The notes under the pieces: generated by a model
Seen by the model: the letters and a program-made list of their open reading frames with translations, nothing else
Told to the model about the DNA's origin: nothing
The model's database searches: none
Translations under genes and position numbers: made by a program
NCBI RefSeq assembly: GCF_025567625.1
Contig: NZ_JAOQJC010000004.1
Coordinates: forward strand, 124,001 to 188,000
From: Paenibacillus sp. J5C2022
GTDB taxonomy: Bacteria > Bacillota > Bacilli > Paenibacillales > Paenibacillaceae
DNA: 64,000 nt
Direction of reading: 5' to 3'
In this document: positions 28,675-37,317 of the stretch, in pieces
Layout of the letters: each line of letters opens with the position of its first letter
How positions within the stretch are numbered: the first letter of the stretch is position 1

Positions 28675-29570
28675 GCGAATGGGATGACTTGTTCCGTCAG
28701 GAAACGCCACCGATGACGGCAGCTTCACAACCCTTCGACAAGGAGGCGTGGGTGCAGAAGAAACAGGAGCTTCGCCAATGGACATATGACACCATTGATG
28801 CTACGACGGTTGAAGTTATGCAAACCGGCGAACAGCTTCAACAATATTTGGATGTGCAAAGCCGTTTTGGCAGGTACAGTGTTTCTAATGCACTGCTCAT
28901 TTGGGCACAACGACCGGAGGCAACGCGGATTGCCGATTTTGAAGGCTGGAAGGCAATGGGTTTCCACATTCGTCGGAAAGAAACGGGCTTCTATATTTTG
29001 GAGCCGGGCGAGACATACAAACGGGAGGACGGCAGCACAGCGGTGAGCTACAATCCAAAAAAAATGTTTGACGTTTCCCAAGTTATCGGAGAGAAACCGG
29101 AGCTGCCGCCTCCACCGGATGAACGAACCCGGATCAAGGCGCTCATGCATCGCTCTCCGGTTCCGATTCAGATGGGCGACGCCTTGCCAGAGGGCATGCA
29201 TGCTCTGTATCAGCCGGATGTCCGCCAGATTGTGATTCGGCGCGGGCTGTCGGCCAGTGATATTTTTCGTTCGCTTGCGCAGGAACTGGCACATGCGGAA
29301 ATGGATCAGGGCAAGGCCGACTACAGTCGCTCGGATCACCAGTCCCAAGCGTACTGCGTTGCTTATATGCTGAGCAAGCAGTTTGGCGTGAAGACATCGG
29401 GATTTCGCTTTAACCGTGCTGTTGAAAGGCTGAAAGGACTGGAGCCTCTACAGATTCGTGCGGAGCTATCTGTCATTCGGGACACAGCCCACACGATGAA
29501 TAGCCGGATGTACCACCTGCTAGGCCAATTGCGGCAGCAGCAACCGAGTCGCAGTGACACGGCTCGTTAA
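28671..29570 (+). CDS. ArdC-like protein with altered metallopeptidase motif
   Basis: A 299-residue protein. Residues ~30-125 resemble an ArdC N-terminal single-strand DNA-binding domain: Q-S-x-F-G-R-Y-S-V-S-N-A-L-L-I-W-A-Q-R-P and G-F-Y-I-L-E-P. The second half has the layout of a zinc metallopeptidase-like domain, but the expected H-E-x-x-H reads Q-E-L-A-H near residue 205. With the first His missing, zinc catalysis is doubtful and a structural role is more likely. It starts at GTG 28671, overlapping PcfB. By family analogy it may protect incoming single-stranded DNA. Confidence 0.65.
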   Translation: MSEWDDLFRQETPPMTAASQPFDKEAWVQKKQELRQWTYDTIDATTVEVMQTGEQLQQYLDVQSRFGRYSVSNALLIWAQRPEATRIADFEGWKAMGFHIRRKETGFYILEPGETYKREDGSTAVSYNPKKMFDVSQVIGEKPELPPPPDERTRIKALMHRSPVPIQMGDALPEGMHALYQPDVRQIVIRRGLSASDIFRSLAQELAHAEMDQGKADYSRSDHQSQAYCVAYMLSKQFGVKTSGFRFNRAVERLKGLEPLQIRAELSVIRDTAHTMNSRMYHLLGQLRQQQPSRSDTAR

Positions 29571-29617
29571 CGCTATGCCTGGCAAATGACCATTTCGATG
29601 ACGTGGGAGGAAGGCCA

Positions 29618-29809
29618 ATGAAAGGGGACGAGCGTATTCTTAGCTTGGATCATTACGAGCATGGTATTGTCATCAATGCCTTGAACAATCTGCGCAACGG
29701 ATTGATTGGGGAGCGGCGGCCGACAGATGCCGTGGACGATCTGCTGCTGAAAACGATTGATGCCCCTTATCGAAAAGCGAAGCATCGGGGCCAGCATGCG
29801 GCGCGCTAA
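29618..29809 (+). CDS. Small conserved transfer-region protein
   Basis: A 63-residue soluble protein. ATG 29618 follows GGAGGAAGG; the frame is open from 29603 without a better site. It contains Y-E-H-G-I-V-I-N-A-L-N-x-L-R-N and an L-L-x-K-T-I-D segment, a type I associate with genes just before the coupling protein in Tn1549-type elements. It overlaps that gene by 14 bases. No activity is known to me. Confidence 0.65.
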   Translation: MKGDERILSLDHYEHGIVINALNNLRNGLIGERRPTDAVDDLLLKTIDAPYRKAKHRGQHAAR

Positions 29810-31574
29810 TTCCGCAACGAGTCAGCTTATACTCGTTGCGGTTTTTTTATTGCCGGTCATCTGGCTGGCGCTGCATGCTGCCCCTGCTCTATCGGAAGGT
29901 TTGCCCGCGTTGCTGATGCAGCTAAGCATGGCAATGGAGCATCCCTTACGAATCCGCTGGATGGCTGATACACCTCGCAGCCTGCTGCTCTTTACGCTGG
30001 CTTATGCCGTCTGTATAGGTGTGTATATGTCCTCGCTGCGCAATTATCGCAGGCGCGAGGAGCATGGCAGTGCCCGCTGGGGAAAGGCAAAGCAGCTCAA
30101 TGCCACATACCGAAGTAAAAAGCCGGAGCGAAACAAAATCCTGACGAATCGCGTTCGAATTGGATTGGACGGGCGTAAGCATCGACGGAATTTAAATGTG
30201 CTGGTGGTCGGCGGCTCGGGGGCTGGGAAAACGCGCTTCTATGCCAAGCCGAATGTGATGCAGGCCGCAACGTCGTTTGTGGTGCTCGATCCCAAGGGTG
30301 AAATATTGCGGGATACCGGCGGCTTGCTCCGCATAGAAGGCTACGACATCAAGGTGCTGGATCTCATTAATCCGCATCTGTCGCACGGCTACAATTCCTT
30401 TGCATACCTGCAGGACGACAAGGATGTACTCAAGCTGGTAACGAACCTCATTCGCAACACGACACCGAAGGGAAGCAATACGAATGATCCGTTTTGGGAG
30501 CGGTCCGAAACAGCACTGCTGGAGGCACTTGTACTGTACCTGCTCTACGAAGCACCACCGGAGGAGCAAAATTTCCCCATGGTGATGGAGATGATCGCCG
30601 CAGCGGAGGTTCGCGAAGAAGATGAAACGTATCAAAGTCCGCTGGATGAACTTTTCGAGCGGCTGGCCATGCGGGAGCCAGAGCATTTGGCGGTTAAGCA
30701 ATACAACATTTTCAAGCTGGCAGCAGGCAAGACGGCCAAGTCCATCCTCATCGGTCTCGGAGTACGGCTGGAAAAATTCAATTTGCCCACCATTGCGGGC
30801 ATGAGCGTGGTGGATGAACTGGACTTGTCCGCTATGGGCACGAAAAGGACCGCGCTTTTCGCCGTCATTCCCGATAACGACAGCAGCTTCAATTTTATCG
30901 TTGGCATGCTGTACACGCAGTTGTTCCAGAGCTTGATGTATGAAGCCGATTACCGGCATGGGGGGCGTTTGCCCGTTCATGTCCATTTCGTGATGGACGA
31001 GTTTGCGAACGTCGCGTTGCCAACAGAGTTCGACAAGCTGCTCTCGACCATGCGCAGCCGGGAAATTTCGGTGTCCATCATCCTGCAAAATTTGGCCCAG
31101 CTCAAGGCATTGTACAAGGACGAATGGGAATCGATTGTCGGCAACTGCGACCTGTTCCTGTATCTCGGCGGCAATGAGCAATCCACGCATAAGTATGTGT
31201 CGGAGCTTCTGGGCAAGGAGACGCTGGACACGAATACGTATGGACTCAGCAGAGGACGCAATGGCAGTTATTCGATCAATTATCAGCAAACAGGTCGGGA
31301 GCTGCTGACGCCGGACGAGGTTCGGCTGTTGGACAACCGTTATGCCATTTTGTTTATCCGCGGCGAACGGCCAGTGCTGGATGAAAAGTATAACGTGCTT
31401 CGTCATCCCAACGTTTCATTGACGCTGGACGGCCATGGAGAAGCCTATCGTCACGGAGACGCGGAGCACGCTGTGGACTGGACAACGGTAGTGCTGCATG
31501 AGCAAGGCGACTATGAATTGCTGTCAGAGAGCGAGCTAGAAGAGTTACTTTTACAAGGAGATGATCGGCATTGA
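29796..31574 (+). CDS. VirD4/TraG-type coupling protein
   Basis: A 592-residue type IV coupling ATPase that brings the relaxosome to the secretion channel. Two membrane helices lie near residues 9-28 and 62-82. Walker A is G-G-S-G-A-G-K-T at ~138-145 and Walker B is F-V-M-D-E-F near 396. The size fits the TraG/VirD4 family (PF02534). ATG 29796 is chosen because it gives the membrane helix a normal N-terminal position; the frame is open from 29757 but the extra residues are polar and overlap the previous gene further. It ends overlapping the Maff2 gene by 4 bases. Confidence 0.92.
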   Translation: MRRANSATSQLILVAVFLLPVIWLALHAAPALSEGLPALLMQLSMAMEHPLRIRWMADTPRSLLLFTLAYAVCIGVYMSSLRNYRRREEHGSARWGKAKQLNATYRSKKPERNKILTNRVRIGLDGRKHRRNLNVLVVGGSGAGKTRFYAKPNVMQAATSFVVLDPKGEILRDTGGLLRIEGYDIKVLDLINPHLSHGYNSFAYLQDDKDVLKLVTNLIRNTTPKGSNTNDPFWERSETALLEALVLYLLYEAPPEEQNFPMVMEMIAAAEVREEDETYQSPLDELFERLAMREPEHLAVKQYNIFKLAAGKTAKSILIGLGVRLEKFNLPTIAGMSVVDELDLSAMGTKRTALFAVIPDNDSSFNFIVGMLYTQLFQSLMYEADYRHGGRLPVHVHFVMDEFANVALPTEFDKLLSTMRSREISVSIILQNLAQLKALYKDEWESIVGNCDLFLYLGGNEQSTHKYVSELLGKETLDTNTYGLSRGRNGSYSINYQQTGRELLTPDEVRLLDNRYAILFIRGERPVLDEKYNVLRHPNVSLTLDGHGEAYRHGDAEHAVDWTTVVLHEQGDYELLSESELEELLLQGDDRH

Positions 31575-31867
31575 AGCGTAAAACGCAAGGGTTGCTGACG
31601 TTCGGCATGATGCTTGCACTCGGAATGGTTTGGGCTTCGACGGCCTATGCCGCAGGTGATCCGATGGAGACGGTCAATAACTTCTCTGATTTCATTTTTG
31701 GCCTGATCAGGGCGGTTGGGATGATCATTTTGGGTTTCGGCATCGTTCAGATCGGCTTGTCGCTCAAGTCGCATGACCCGTCCCAACGAGCAAACGGATT
31801 TTTAACCTTGGCGGGTGGCATCATTATTACGTTTACGAAGGAAATTCTAGCTTTAATTGCGGGATAA
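31571..31867 (+). CDS. Maff2/VirB2-like small membrane subunit
   Basis: A 98-residue protein with a signal-type segment (residues ~8-27, ending A-Y-A-A) and two hydrophobic helices near 40-60 and 75-95. Size, topology and position match the Maff2 family of Firmicutes conjugative elements, a likely VirB2-like channel or pilus subunit. It starts at TTG 31571 with AAGGAG about 9 bases upstream. A hairpin follows the gene. Confidence 0.82.
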   Translation: MKRKTQGLLTFGMMLALGMVWASTAYAAGDPMETVNNFSDFIFGLIRAVGMIILGFGIVQIGLSLKSHDPSQRANGFLTLAGGIIITFTKEILALIAG

Positions 31868-31880
31868 CCGATCACGCCGG

Positions 31881-31901
31881 AGGGGAGTGCACGCTACTCC
31901 C
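31881..31901 (+). promoter_or_regulatory. Intercistronic hairpin
   Basis: GGGGAGT and ACTCCCC pair around a 7-base loop between the Maff2-like and VirB6-like genes; there is no T run. It could stabilise the abundant-subunit mRNA or reduce readthrough. Confidence 0.5.
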
Positions 31902-31924
31902 CTTCTGGACTAAAGGGTGAGAGC

Positions 31925-32764
31925 ATGTCGAAAAACAGTTGGGTCGAAGAAAATCTGGAGAACGCGTTGAACACCTGGAACGACAAGATGAACGAGATTT
32001 GGCAGCTTGTCACACAGTCGCCAGCCGAGTTTAAGGGTGGTGTGATCTGGCAGGTGGTAACGGATATTCACGGTGCGCTGCAGGCGACCGGGCTTGCGCT
32101 GCTGGTGCTGTTTTTCGTGGTCGGCGTGATGAAGACGGCGGGCAATTTTGCTGAAATCAAGCGGCCCGAGCTGGCCGTCAAGCTGTTTATTCGCTTTATT
32201 CTCGCCAAGGCGGTTGTGACCTACGGGTTGGAGCTGATGATGGGGCTGTTCACCATCGTACAAGGCGTCATATCGACCATTATGGGGAACTCCGGCTTTG
32301 GGGCGATGGAAGGGATCAGCCTGCCGGGTACGATTTCACAGGCGATTGAGGACGTCGGGTTTTGGGAGAGTATCCCGTTGTGGATTGTATCCTTGCTAGG
32401 CAGCCTGTTTATTACCGTACTGTCGTTTATTATGATTCTATCTGTCTATGGCCGATTTTTCCGTATCTATTTGTATACCGCGATTGCGCCGGTTCCGTTA
32501 TCGGCTTACGCGGGGGAGCCGAGCCAAAGCATCGGAACCTCCTTCCTCAAGGGATATGCGGCGGCATGCCTGGAGGGTGCCATCATCGTGCTGGCCTGCA
32601 TCATTTATGCAGCGTTTGCCGAAGCGCCCCCTGCCGTTGCGGATGGAACTGGGGCTGTAACGATGATTTGGACCTACATTGGTGAACTAATCTTTAATAT
32701 GCTCGTACTGGTTGGTGTTGTCAAAATGGCAGATCGTGTTGTGCGAGAGATGATGGGGTTATAG
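31925..32764 (+). CDS. VirB6/TrbL-like conjugal transfer membrane protein
   Basis: A 279-residue polytopic protein with about six hydrophobic segments (residues ~58-78, 95-115, 145-185, 200-225, 250-275). It matches the VirB6/TrbL type of the CD1112 family found in Clostridioides elements: an amphipathic N-terminal region then a multi-helix core. VirB6 forms part of the inner-membrane channel that carries DNA. It sits in the conserved order Maff2-VirB6-PrgI-VirB4, here with two small genes inserted before PrgI. Confidence 0.85.
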   Translation: MSKNSWVEENLENALNTWNDKMNEIWQLVTQSPAEFKGGVIWQVVTDIHGALQATGLALLVLFFVVGVMKTAGNFAEIKRPELAVKLFIRFILAKAVVTYGLELMMGLFTIVQGVISTIMGNSGFGAMEGISLPGTISQAIEDVGFWESIPLWIVSLLGSLFITVLSFIMILSVYGRFFRIYLYTAIAPVPLSAYAGEPSQSIGTSFLKGYAAACLEGAIIVLACIIYAAFAEAPPAVADGTGAVTMIWTYIGELIFNMLVLVGVVKMADRVVREMMGL

Positions 32765-32951
32765 GGGCGTTTTGCCGGGATGATCAAGTAGTACGCTTCC
32801 CACTCTCTATGGTCTTATATGTTAAATGTACATTTTTATGAATTAAATTGTATGTTTGACAGATGTGCGGTTCGTAAGTACCATTTTATGTATCTGATAA
32901 AGGCGGTAATGGTACTGGAATGGATCGGCTCTCAGACAGGAGGTAATCGCG

Positions 32952-33137
32952 ATGAAGGACTTGGAGCGAGAGCTGGAAGCGGAGCGTCAGCGAATGAATG
33001 AACTAGGAAGGCGCCTGATGGAGCAGTCCCATTCGTTAGCCGAGCATCAGGAAATGCAGGAACTCAGTCAGAAGGTAGATCAGCTCGTGATTCGTTACCA
33101 GCGGATAAAGCATATACAGAAGCAGCAGGAGAGGTAG
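32952..33137 (+). CDS. Spo0E-like small phosphatase
   Basis: A 61-residue helical hairpin protein. The second helix reads L-S-Q-K-V-D-Q-L-V-x-x-Y, close to the Spo0E motif S-x-x-L-D-x-L-I, with one Leu to Val change. Spo0E proteins dephosphorylate Spo0A~P and delay sporulation. AGGAGG sits 9 bases before the ATG. The preceding 187 bases are gene-free and AT-rich, with a TTGACA-like element near 32857. The family call rests on a short motif, so an unrelated coiled coil is possible. Confidence 0.55.
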   Translation: MKDLERELEAERQRMNELGRRLMEQSHSLAEHQEMQELSQKVDQLVIRYQRIKHIQKQQER

Positions 33138-33164
33138 TGGAGTAAGGTGAGGGGGAGCGCGAAT

Positions 33165-33473
33165 ATGGAGTTTCCGGCATGGTTCAGGCAAATCATTCAA
33201 AAGAGATTGGACAAGGTATCATCGAAGGTAGCCTATCATCCCGAATTGGAGCAAATACGGAAAGAGGAAGAGCAAGCCTTTCAGGCGTTGTTTGCTGGGG
33301 TTGATCTGAAGCAATCACCGGCCTTTTCGGAATGGGAGGATCGGCATAACTTGATGCTTGCCATGATGAATGAGAAGCTGTATTTGAGAGGCATGCAGGA
33401 TGGCATTCAACTCGCTGTTGCGCTGCTGTCCCCCTCGATCTGGCAGGATGAGGAGGAACCTTTGGATGGGTAA
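33165..33473 (+). CDS. Hypothetical element protein (DUF6809-like at most)
   Basis: A 102-residue helical, acidic protein. ATG 33165 follows GAGGGGGAG; the frame is open from GTG 33147, which is too close to AAGG to be preferred. The central E-E-E-Q-A-F-Q-A-L-F and G-M-Q-D-G-I-Q-L-A segments recall DUF6809-type small proteins, but the match is from memory. It sits between the Spo0E-like and PrgI genes. Confidence 0.5.
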   Translation: MEFPAWFRQIIQKRLDKVSSKVAYHPELEQIRKEEEQAFQALFAGVDLKQSPAFSEWEDRHNLMLAMMNEKLYLRGMQDGIQLAVALLSPSIWQDEEEPLDG

Positions 33474-33508
33474 CTCTGTTCTATGGCAGCAGAATTAGGA
33501 GGATGCAT

Positions 33509-33865
33509 ATGGAGATCAAAATTAATCGGGAGATCCGAGCATATACGGAAAGCTTATTCTTTGGACTGTCCTTGCGGCAGTTCTTTTTTTCTGTTCTGGC
33601 AATAGGCGCGGCGATTGGTCTATACTTTGGCTTGCGCAGTCACGTGGGCATCGAAACGGTGAGTTGGATGTGCATCCTGGGGGCTGTTCCCTGCGCTGCG
33701 TTGGGCTTCATTCAGTATCACGGCATGACCGCAGAGCAGTTGTTATGGGCGTATATCAAATCGGAGTTTCTGATGCCGAAGCGGCTCGTCTTCCATTCAA
33801 CCAACCATTATGTTGAAGCGTTGCGGGTGAAGCTGCGGCAGCGCGGACTGGAGGAGACGCGATGA
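33509..33865 (+). CDS. PrgI family (VirB3-like) membrane protein
   Basis: A 118-residue protein with two membrane helices at about residues 23-45 and 52-70 and a cytoplasmic basic tail. It matches the PrgI family, the VirB3 counterpart that docks VirB4 to the channel. ATG 33509 lies 6 bases after AGGAGG; ATG 33503 touches the site. It overlaps virB4 by 4 bases. Confidence 0.85.
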   Translation: MEIKINREIRAYTESLFFGLSLRQFFFSVLAIGAAIGLYFGLRSHVGIETVSWMCILGAVPCAALGFIQYHGMTAEQLLWAYIKSEFLMPKRLVFHSTNHYVEALRVKLRQRGLEETR

Positions 33866-36186
33866 TTAAAACGCTCAAGCGCATCCTAAGCCAAGACAAG
33901 GAGCGGTTTGTCGTTCCCAAGGGTGTTCAGCAAGCGATCCCGATTCGAGCCATATGGCCGGACGGGATTTTTTTGGTTGGCAATAAGTTTTCCAAGTCGT
34001 TTCGCTTTGAAGATATTAATTATGCCGTGGCCTCACGAGAGGACAAGGAAGCGATGTTCCTCGCTTATGGAGAACTGCTTAATTCGTTGGATAGCGGAGC
34101 AACGACGAAAATTACGATCAACAATCGGCGACTGAACCGGACGGACTTGGCCGATTCGATTCTGATCCCGTTGCGGGAAGACGGGTTAGACCCGTATCGG
34201 GAGGAATATAACTGCATGCTGCTTGACAAAGCGACTGGTGCCAATGAAACGTATCAGGAGAAGTATATTACCGTCTCCGTTGTAAAAAAGAATATAGAGG
34301 AAGCACGGCAATATTTTGCACGAATAGGTGCCGAGTTGTCCGGGCATTTTACACGGCTCGGCTCCAAATGCACGGAGCTCCATGCGACGGATCGCTTGCG
34401 CAGGCTGCATGATTTTTACCGAATAGGCGAAGAGGGCAGCTTTCGGTTCGATTTATCGGAAACGATGCGCAAGGGGCATGACTTCAAGGATTACATTTGT
34501 CCGGATACGCTGGAGTTTGAGCGGGATCATTTTCGGATGGGACGATTCTACGGACGCGTGATCTTCCTGCGGGAATATGCCAGCTACATCAAGGACAGCA
34601 TGGTTGCCGAGTTGTGCGACCTGAACCGAAACCTGCTGCTGTCGCTCGATGTTATCCCGATCCCGACCGATGAGGCGGTGCGAGAGGTGGAAAACCGGCT
34701 GCTTGGCGTGGAAACCAATATTACAAACTGGCAGCGGCGGCAAAATAACAACAACAACTATTCTGCGGTCATTCCATATAATATGGAGCAGCAGCGCAAG
34801 GAGAGCAAGGAGTTTCTGGATGACCTGACAACGCGGGATCAGCGTATGATGTTTGGATTGCTCACCATGGTTCATATCGCGGAGAGCAAGGAGCAGCTTG
34901 ACCAGGATACCGAAGCCTTGCTGACGACAGCCCGCAAGCATCTGTGCCAGCTTGCCCCGCTGACCTTCCAGCAGATGGACGGTCTGAATACAGTGTTGCC
35001 ATACGGGCTTCGCAAGGTACAGGCATTGCGGACGCTCACGACCGAAAGCACGGCAGTCTTCATTCCGTTTCGGGCCCAAGAGGTCATGCATCCTGGCGGC
35101 ATTTACCAAGGGCAGAACGTCATCAGCAAAAACATGATCTTTGCCAGCCGCAAGCAACTGTTGAACGGTAACAGCTTTATTTTGGGCGTACCCGGCTCAG
35201 GCAAAAGCTTCACAGCAAAGCGGGAAATCGTGAATCAGGTGCTGGCAAGCGACGATGATGTGATCCTGATTGACCCGGAAAGGGAATATTCCGCCTTGGT
35301 GAAGGCGCTAGGTGGGGAGACAATTCATATCTCGGCCACTTCGCCAAATCACATTAATGCCATGGATCTGAACCGGCAGTATGGCGACGGAGCCAATCCG
35401 ATCATTCTGAAGTCCGAGTTTGTGTTGTCGCTGTGCGAGCAGTTAATGGGCGGGTATCCGCTCGGGGCAAAGGAGAAATCGTTGATCGATCGCTGCACCG
35501 CCAGCGTCTATCGAGGCTTCCTACAGAGCCAATACAAGGGGGAGCCGCCAACGCTGCGAGACTTCCATGCGGAGCTGCTCAGGCAAGCAGAGCCGGAGGC
35601 GCAGGACATCGCGCTGGCCATTGAATTGTTCACGTCGGGCAGCCTGAACACCTTCGCCCAACCGACTAACGTGAATGTCCATAATCGGCTGATAAGCTAT
35701 GACATTTTGGATTTGGGAAAGCAATTGCTTCCAATCGGGATGCTAGTCGTACTGGATAGCATTCTCAACCGTATCACACAAAACCGGGTAAAGGGCAAAA
35801 ACACGTATATCTTTATTGATGAAATCTATTTGCTGTTTCAGCACGAATACAGCGCCAACTTTCTGTATGCCTTGTGGAAGCGCGTCCGAAAGTATGGCGC
35901 TTTTTGTACGGGCATTACGCAAAACGTGGACGATTTGCTGCAAAGCCATACCGCCCGCACGATGCTGGCTAATAGTGAATTTATCGTGATGCTTAACCAG
36001 TCCAGCACAGATCGGAAGGAGCTCGCGGAACTGCTGAACATTTCGGACTTGCAGCTTTCCTACATCACCAATGTGGACGCCGGATACGGACTGATGAAGA
36101 TCGGCAACTCGCTGGTTCCCTTCGCCGATCAGTTCCCGCGGGACACAATGCTGTATAAATTGATGACGACGAAGCCAGGGGAATAG
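33862..36186 (+). CDS. VirB4-type conjugation ATPase
   Basis: A 774-residue cytoplasmic ATPase that powers channel assembly and substrate transfer. Walker A is G-V-P-G-S-G-K-S-F near residue 442 and Walker B is I-F-I-D-E-I-Y near 650. The N-terminal 400 residues match the CagE/VirB4 N domain. Length and motifs fit the CD1110 group of Firmicutes elements. The start overlaps the PrgI stop (ATGA). A bidirectional terminator follows. Confidence 0.92.
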   Translation: MIKTLKRILSQDKERFVVPKGVQQAIPIRAIWPDGIFLVGNKFSKSFRFEDINYAVASREDKEAMFLAYGELLNSLDSGATTKITINNRRLNRTDLADSILIPLREDGLDPYREEYNCMLLDKATGANETYQEKYITVSVVKKNIEEARQYFARIGAELSGHFTRLGSKCTELHATDRLRRLHDFYRIGEEGSFRFDLSETMRKGHDFKDYICPDTLEFERDHFRMGRFYGRVIFLREYASYIKDSMVAELCDLNRNLLLSLDVIPIPTDEAVREVENRLLGVETNITNWQRRQNNNNNYSAVIPYNMEQQRKESKEFLDDLTTRDQRMMFGLLTMVHIAESKEQLDQDTEALLTTARKHLCQLAPLTFQQMDGLNTVLPYGLRKVQALRTLTTESTAVFIPFRAQEVMHPGGIYQGQNVISKNMIFASRKQLLNGNSFILGVPGSGKSFTAKREIVNQVLASDDDVILIDPEREYSALVKALGGETIHISATSPNHINAMDLNRQYGDGANPIILKSEFVLSLCEQLMGGYPLGAKEKSLIDRCTASVYRGFLQSQYKGEPPTLRDFHAELLRQAEPEAQDIALAIELFTSGSLNTFAQPTNVNVHNRLISYDILDLGKQLLPIGMLVVLDSILNRITQNRVKGKNTYIFIDEIYLLFQHEYSANFLYALWKRVRKYGAFCTGITQNVDDLLQSHTARTMLANSEFIVMLNQSSTDRKELAELLNISDLQLSYITNVDAGYGLMKIGNSLVPFADQFPRDTMLYKLMTTKPGE

Positions 36187-36193
36187 ACAAGCC

Positions 36194-36223
36194 AAAGGAG
36201 CGGCAGTATTCCGCCGCTCCTTT
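36194..36223. terminator. Bidirectional terminator between virB4 and the XRE gene
   Basis: An 11-bp perfect stem (AAAGGAGCGGC and complement) with an 8-base loop, A-rich on one side and T-rich on the other. It serves both the rightward transfer operon and the leftward XRE gene. Confidence 0.85.
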
Positions 36224-36227
36224 GTGC

Positions 36228-36566
36228 CTAATGGCCGTCCTCCTCCGTCAGCAATGCCTTCAAAATACGATGAGCCTGCCGCTGACGGGCTTCGTCCTGC
36301 TGCAAAAGCAGCAGGACGCTCTCCCATATCAAGGGGTTCTCTTGCAGGCTACCTGCTTGATCGCCAAACAGGTCATGGACAGACATATGTAAACCGGAAG
36401 CAATTTTTTCAATCGTAAGCAATTTGACATTGATTTCGCCGCGTTCTACCTGAGCCAGATAGCTGCCCGCCATGCCAATGCGTTCGCCAAGCTGCTCCTG
36501 TGTCAAATGGTGAGCCATCCGGTGCAGGCGAATTTTGGCTCCTACGATTTGCGTAAATGTAGCCAT
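36228..36566 (-). CDS. XRE family helix-turn-helix regulator
   Basis: A 112-residue protein with an N-terminal XRE/Cro-type domain, residues ~8-62: L-T-Q-E-Q-L-G-E-R-I-G-M-A-G-S-Y-L-A-Q-V-E-R-G. The C-terminal half is a helical dimer region. It faces against the transfer operon and probably acts as the element's repressor. ATG 36566 is chosen; a TTG at 36578 abuts the only purine-rich site, so either is possible. A 13-bp palindrome lies 30 bases upstream. Confidence 0.85.
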   Translation of the reverse strand: MATFTQIVGAKIRLHRMAHHLTQEQLGERIGMAGSYLAQVERGEINVKLLTIEKIASGLHMSVHDLFGDQAGSLQENPLIWESVLLLLQQDEARQRQAHRILKALLTEEDGH

Positions 36567-36595
36567 ATCCAACCACAACCTCTCTCACTTAAAAG

Positions 36596-36608
36596 TGTAG
36601 ACTACACA
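36596..36608. promoter_or_regulatory. Palindromic operator candidate
   Basis: GTGTAGACTACAC is a perfect 13-base palindrome about 30 bases upstream of the XRE gene. Position and symmetry fit an autorepression operator. A second, weaker pair (AAACTATA and TATAGTTT) lies around 36630-36662. Confidence 0.5.
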
Positions 36609-36710
36609 TCGAGAGGGGGGGAGAGTCTCGAAACTATAGTTGTTTAATTGGATTATAGTTTAAATATATAAATACTTGTGACAGTCGGTTCTAAGCATGA
36701 TGAAACCTCA

Positions 36711-36750
36711 AAGGGGAGGAATTGTGGCACTTGGCCCAGTTCCTCCCCTT
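36711..36750 (-). terminator. Terminator downstream of the ECF sigma gene
   Basis: AAGGGGAGGAA pairs with TTCCTCCCCTT over an 18-base loop. It lies directly after the stop of the reverse-strand sigma gene; T residues flank it on both strands. Confidence 0.7.
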
Positions 36751-36777
36751 TTATCGTAGAATCAAGTACTCAAGTGC

Positions 36778-37317
36778 TTAACCAAAGAGAGCTTGGCGAG
36801 CCGCTTGCTTGATTTTCTTTCGCAAGCGATAGATGCGCGTCGTGACAGCCGTTTTCGACAGGTTGTATTTTTGGCTGAGCGCGTATATGGAAAGGCGATC
36901 CTTGAAGTAATCGATATAAAATTCCGATTCTGCGCGGCTGAGCTGCTGCAAGACATGACGAACCATTTTGTCCATGTCCAATGTGGCGATTAATACCTCG
37001 TATAATTCCCAACTGTTGGCTGTCAATTGATTGGCGATGCTGTCGCTGATTGCAATTTCGTGCTTCCGTCGTCGATAGAGCTTCCGGAATAAGGCGTTCA
37101 CTTGATTCCGCGCGGTCGTGTACAACCAACCTGCAAGGTTGGGGTGAGCCTGCAAGGCCGTGATATTCTCTTGTAACTGTACAAAGGTGTTTTGTGCACA
37201 TTCCTCGGCCATCTCGACAGCCGGTCCCCTCATTAGCCTCTTGCAGTAGTTTAAAACACGGGTGAAATACCTGCGAAACACATCCACGAAAAATGTTTCA
37301 TTACTCCTTAGTTTCAT
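36778..37317 (-). CDS. ECF-type sigma-70 family factor
   Basis: A 179-residue sigma factor. Region 2 at residues ~10-80 has the core motifs with A-E-E-C-A-Q-N-T-F and W-L-Y-T-T-A-R-N. Region 4 at ~130-170 carries L-S-I-Y-A-L-S-Q-K-Y-N-L-S-K-T-A-V, a helix-turn-helix. ATG 37317 has AAGGAGG 9 bases upstream; a TTG one codon earlier extends the frame. No anti-sigma gene is adjacent. It may activate the transfer genes or cargo in response to an unknown signal and pairs with the XRE gene on the same strand. Confidence 0.85.
   Translation of the reverse strand: MKLRSNETFFVDVFRRYFTRVLNYCKRLMRGPAVEMAEECAQNTFVQLQENITALQAHPNLAGWLYTTARNQVNALFRKLYRRRKHEIAISDSIANQLTANSWELYEVLIATLDMDKMVRHVLQQLSRAESEFYIDYFKDRLSIYALSQKYNLSKTAVTTRIYRLRKKIKQAARQALFG

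Noticed and set aside
30192..31406. Reverse-strand open frame of 404 codons
   Set aside because: It mirrors the VirD4 gene, whose Walker motifs fix the true strand.
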